DNA from: CADEFQ01 sp050249415 | GTDB taxonomy: Bacteria > Pseudomonadota > Gammaproteobacteria > Steroidobacterales > Steroidobacteraceae | NCBI GenBank assembly: GCA_050249415.1 | Contig: JBFWQO010000002.1 | Location: 1 to 64,000 of the forward strand | Direction: 5' to 3' | Length of the DNA: 64,000 nucleotides | In this document: positions 62,067 through 64,000 of the stretch, piece after piece | How the letters are laid out: each line of letters starts with the position of its first letter | Position numbering within the stretch: position 1 is the stretch's first letter | Notes under the pieces: generated by a model | Databases searched by the model: none | What the model saw: only the letters and a program-made list of their open reading frames with translations | What the model was told of the DNA's origin: nothing | Program-made: the position numbers and the translations under genes

Positions 62067-62680
62067 GCCGTCTCCTCCGCCCGACCGAGCCCGCCTTCGA
62101 ACACGACACGCAGGCGCCGGTCGATCGCCTCGCGTGCACGAAAAATCCTCGACCTCACCGTACCCACCGGACATTCCATCGCCGCCGCGATCTCCTCGTA
62201 CGACAGCCCCTCGAGCTCGCGCAACACGATCGCGGTGCGTAAGTCCTCAGGCAACTGATCGATTGCGGAGTTCACCGTCTGGCGGATCTCCTCGGTCAGC
62301 ACGAGCCCCTCCGGCGTGTCGGGGTCCTTGAGGCGCGCCTGCGCCTCCCAGGAGGATTCGTTGTCCTGCAGGTCGAGGTCGTACTCGATCGGGCTGCGAT
62401 CGCGCGACGCCAGCGCGTTCTTCGCCGTATTGATCGAGATGCGATAGAGCCAGGTGTAGAACGCGCTGTCGCCCCGGAACTGGGGCAACGCGCGATAGGC
62501 CTTGATGAAGGCTTCCTGGGCGATGTCTTCGGCTTCGGCAGGACTGCGAACGTAACGCATTACCAGCTTGACGACCTTGTGCTGGTACTTCAGCACCAGC
62601 AGATCGAACGCCCCCTTGTCCCCGCGCTGTACGCGACGGACGAGGGAGAGATCACTTTCGTCGGCGCCTCTGCCTGTCAC
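62063..62680 (-). CDS. rpoE: RpoE: envelope-stress sigma factor
   Basis: 205 residues from GTG 62680. Region 2 has LLVLKYQHKVVKLVMRYV, EDIAQEAFIKAYRAL and FRGDSAFYTWLYRI; region 4 has LRELEGLSYEEIAAAMECPVGTVRSRIFRAREAID. The N-terminal length matches E. coli RpoE. ATG 62719 would add 13 residues but coincides with the -10 element of a likely sigma-E promoter, so I prefer the GTG. It heads rpoE-rseA-rseB. Confidence 0.95.
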   Translation of the reverse strand: MTGRGADESDLSLVRRVQRGDKGAFDLLVLKYQHKVVKLVMRYVRSPAEAEDIAQEAFIKAYRALPQFRGDSAFYTWLYRISINTAKNALASRDRSPIEYDLDLQDNESSWEAQARLKDPDTPEGLVLTEEIRQTVNSAIDQLPEDLRTAIVLRELEGLSYEEIAAAMECPVGTVRSRIFRAREAIDRRLRVVFEGGLGRAEETA

Positions 62681-62717
62681 CACTTGCTGACCATCCGGGC
62701 TGTGGCACCGCGACCAC

Positions 62718-62744
62718 ATAGACCCCTCGAGACGCGAAAAGTTC
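62718..62744 (-). promoter_or_regulatory. Putative sigma-E autoregulatory promoter of rpoE
   Basis: On the minus strand GAACTT (62744-62739) is followed after exactly 15 bp by GTCTAT (62723-62718), close to the sigma-E consensus GGAACTT-N15/16-GTCTAA. Transcription from about 62711 gives a leader of roughly 30 nt before GTG 62680. This would make rpoE autoregulated, as in E. coli. Confidence 0.6.
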
Positions 62745-62782
62745 GGCTCCCGGCATCCCCGGGGCGCAACCTGCGATAGGCG

Positions 62783-63187
62783 TCACGTATCCGGAGTCAT
62801 TCTAACAGCTCGACGCGCCCTGGCCCGGGGCCCGCGGTACGCGAGGCGCAGCCGCGCGGCGAGCGCGCGATCGACCACGCACGCGCGCCGCATGCCCCGT
62901 GACGTCTCGAATGCGAGCCACAACGCCCCACCCAGTGCCATGGAGTGCGGGCTCGGCACGGCGGGCACGGTATCGTCACCGAGTTCGAGGTACCAGTCGC
63001 CGGGCGGGCGATGTGCAATGCAGTGGATCGAGGTCCGCGAGCGGAGCGCGAGATCCCGCCGCACCGCCGGCCACGAGAGCCCCCAGAGCGCGATGACGAG
63101 CGCCAGGCGCTGCCCCCACGGCAGACCGCGCGAGGCGAGGATGCCGCTGCCGGCGACGATGAGCCACCCCGTGGCTGCGACGACCAA
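62783..63187 (-). CDS. YgfX/CptA-like membrane protein
   Basis: About 134 residues from TTG 63187. Two adjacent N-terminal hydrophobic segments (VVAATGWLIVAGSGILA and LALVIALWGLSWPAV) are followed by a soluble strand-rich domain (WYLELGD, GGALWLAFETSRG). Size, two-helix topology and position directly after sdhE match YgfX (CptA), the partner of SdhE/YgfY. The start is uncertain: no ATG or GTG is available, and the family start may lie a few codons upstream, overlapping sdhE. Confidence 0.6.
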   Translation of the reverse strand: MVVAATGWLIVAGSGILASRGLPWGQRLALVIALWGLSWPAVRRDLALRSRTSIHCIAHRPPGDWYLELGDDTVPAVPSPHSMALGGALWLAFETSRGMRRACVVDRALAARLRLAYRGPRARARRAVRMTPDT

Positions 63188-63224
63188 TGCGCGGGACGCG
63201 CGCAGGGCGTGCGCGCGCAGCGGT

Positions 63225-63491
63225 TCAGCCCGGCGTCGCGCCCCCGTCGTCCCGCTGCCTGAGGCAGCGGGCGAGGCGAGCGAATTCAGGATCGGCCGGT
63301 GCGACACCCCCGAGCAGATACGCCGCGAGCTCCGGGTCTGGCAACTCGAGAAACCGCGCGAACACACTGCGTTCGCGGCTCGACGCGGCCGCGTAATCAC
63401 GCTCGAGGTAGCGCCCGAGCAGCAGGTCGAGTTCCTTCATGCCGCGGCGGCAGCGCCACCGCAGGCAGGGCACCTCGGGATCCGCGCCCAT
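63225..63491 (-). CDS. sdhE: SdhE: succinate dehydrogenase flavinylation factor
   Basis: 88 residues. The conserved LRWRCRRGMKELDLLLGRYLE contains the RGxxE motif (Arg-Gly-Met-Lys-Glu) needed for covalent FAD attachment to SdhA. Helical fold ends DPELAAYLLGG. ATG 63491 overlaps the sdhB stop by one base (TGATG). Confidence 0.93.
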   Translation of the reverse strand: MGADPEVPCLRWRCRRGMKELDLLLGRYLERDYAAASSRERSVFARFLELPDPELAAYLLGGVAPADPEFARLARCLRQRDDGGATPG

Positions 63492-64000
63492 CAGTGCTGG
63501 CGATCGGCGATCAGCTTCTTGATCTCGGCGATGGTCTTGGCCGGATTCAGGTCCTTCGGGCAGGCCTCGGTGCAATTCATGATCGTGTGGCAACGGTAGA
63601 GCTTGAAGGGGTCCTCGAGCGCATCGAGCCGCTCGCCGGTCGCCTCGTCACGGCTGTCGATGATCCAGCGGTACGCGGCGAGCAGCGCCGCGGGGCCGAG
63701 GTAGCGGTCGGAGTTCCACCAGTAGCTCGGGCACGCGGTCGAGCAACAGGCGCACAGGATGCACGCGGACGGCCGGTCGATCTTCTCCTGGTCCGCTTTC
63801 GACTGCAGACGCTCACGATCGGCCGGCGCCGGCGTACGGGTCTGCAGCCAGGGCTTCACCGACGCGTACTGCGCATAGAACTGCGTGAGATCGGGCACGA
63901 GGTCCTTGACGACCGGCATGTGCGGCAGCGGGTAGATCGCGACATCGCCCGAGATGTCCGAGCAGGCCTTGGTGCACGCGAGGGTATTCAGGCCGTCGAT
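63491..64000 (-). CDS. sdhB: SdhB: succinate dehydrogenase iron-sulfur subunit (N-terminus beyond window)
   Basis: The C-terminal 169 residues are present; the frame stays open to the right edge, so the start lies outside. Visible are the end of the [2Fe-2S] domain (NTLACTKACSD), the linker PLPHMPVVKDLVPDLTQFYAQY, the [4Fe-4S] motif CILCACCSTACPSYWWN, and the [3Fe-4S]/[4Fe-4S] ligands CHTIMNCTEACPKDLNP. ATG 63919 is an internal methionine (HMPVVKD) and not the start. Confidence 0.96.
   Translation of the reverse strand: MDGLNTLACTKACSDISGDVAIYPLPHMPVVKDLVPDLTQFYAQYASVKPWLQTRTPAPADRERLQSKADQEKIDRPSACILCACCSTACPSYWWNSDRYLGPAALLAAYRWIIDSRDEATGERLDALEDPFKLYRCHTIMNCTEACPKDLNPAKTIAEIKKLIADRQH

Overview
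This is a GC-rich (roughly two thirds G+C by eye) bacterial chromosome segment, almost entirely coding. Gene content and order point to a non-enteric gammaproteobacterium. The evidence is rpoE-rseA-rseB followed by lepA-lepB-rnc-era-recO-pdxJ-acpS, comEC-exbB-exbD-msbA-lpxK-ycaR-kdsB next to rne, yceD-rpmF-plsX, lolCDE-mfd-csiV, and an E. coli-type LexA box (CTG-N10-CAG). I do not commit to a genus. No rRNA, tRNA, CRISPR array, transposase or prophage gene was seen.

Layout. (1) 1-10.3 kb, minus strand: a tightly overlapping catabolic operon. A fused-E1 2-oxoacid dehydrogenase and its E2 lead directly into paaABCDE-paaG-paaI-paaZ (aerobic phenylacetyl-CoA degradation). A divergent AsnC/Lrp regulator (10.4-10.9 kb) is separated from it by a perfect 6-2-6 palindrome. 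(2) 10.9-21.8 kb, minus strand: an SOS mutagenesis operon, lexA-VOC protein-imuA-imuB-dnaE2, followed after 12 bp by an AttEFGH-like ABC ATPase, FtsX-type permease and secreted lipocalin-like protein. (3) 22.1-23.5 kb, plus strand: an Ala-zipper lipoprotein with a strong terminator, then an exported PIG-L deacetylase. (4) 23.5-30.8 kb: fabH-plsX-rpmF-yceD (minus), maf (plus), rluC (minus) and rne (plus, with a long leader). (5) 30.8-39.4 kb, minus strand: ptpA and the envelope cluster kdsB-ycaR-lpxK-msbA-exbD-exbB-comEC, interrupted by a plus-strand lipoprotein gene. (6) 39.4-49.1 kb: a DUF2062 protein, lolD with two LolC/E permeases, a small periplasmic protein, mfd, a 35-residue membrane peptide, csiV and an AppA-like phosphatase. 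(7) 49.1-64 kb, minus strand: one unbroken string of 19 genes from sdhB (cut by the edge) through sdhE, ygfX, the RpoE module, lepA/lepB, rnc, era, recO, pdxJ, acpS, rlmD and nagZ to a PAS-GGDEF protein.

The most unusual signal is a family of at least seven dispersed elements built from exact 7-bp tandem units. Left arms are (GCGRRYR-like)n ending in GCCAGAG. Right arms are CTCTGGC followed by (YRYTCGC-like)n. The spacers between the arms vary in length. Copies lie at gene boundaries, beside the lexA promoter, directly against stop codons, and twice inside imuB and once inside a lipoprotein gene, in frame. Several abut perfect 13-17 bp GC-rich palindromes.

How the genes work together: the first operon could convert a 2-oxoacid to an acyl-CoA and degrade phenylacetyl-CoA. 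The second is DNA-damage-inducible translesion synthesis. Most of the rest is core machinery for envelope biogenesis, envelope stress, translation and RNA processing. Many adjacent genes share ATGA, GTGA or TGATG overlaps, which implies translational coupling.
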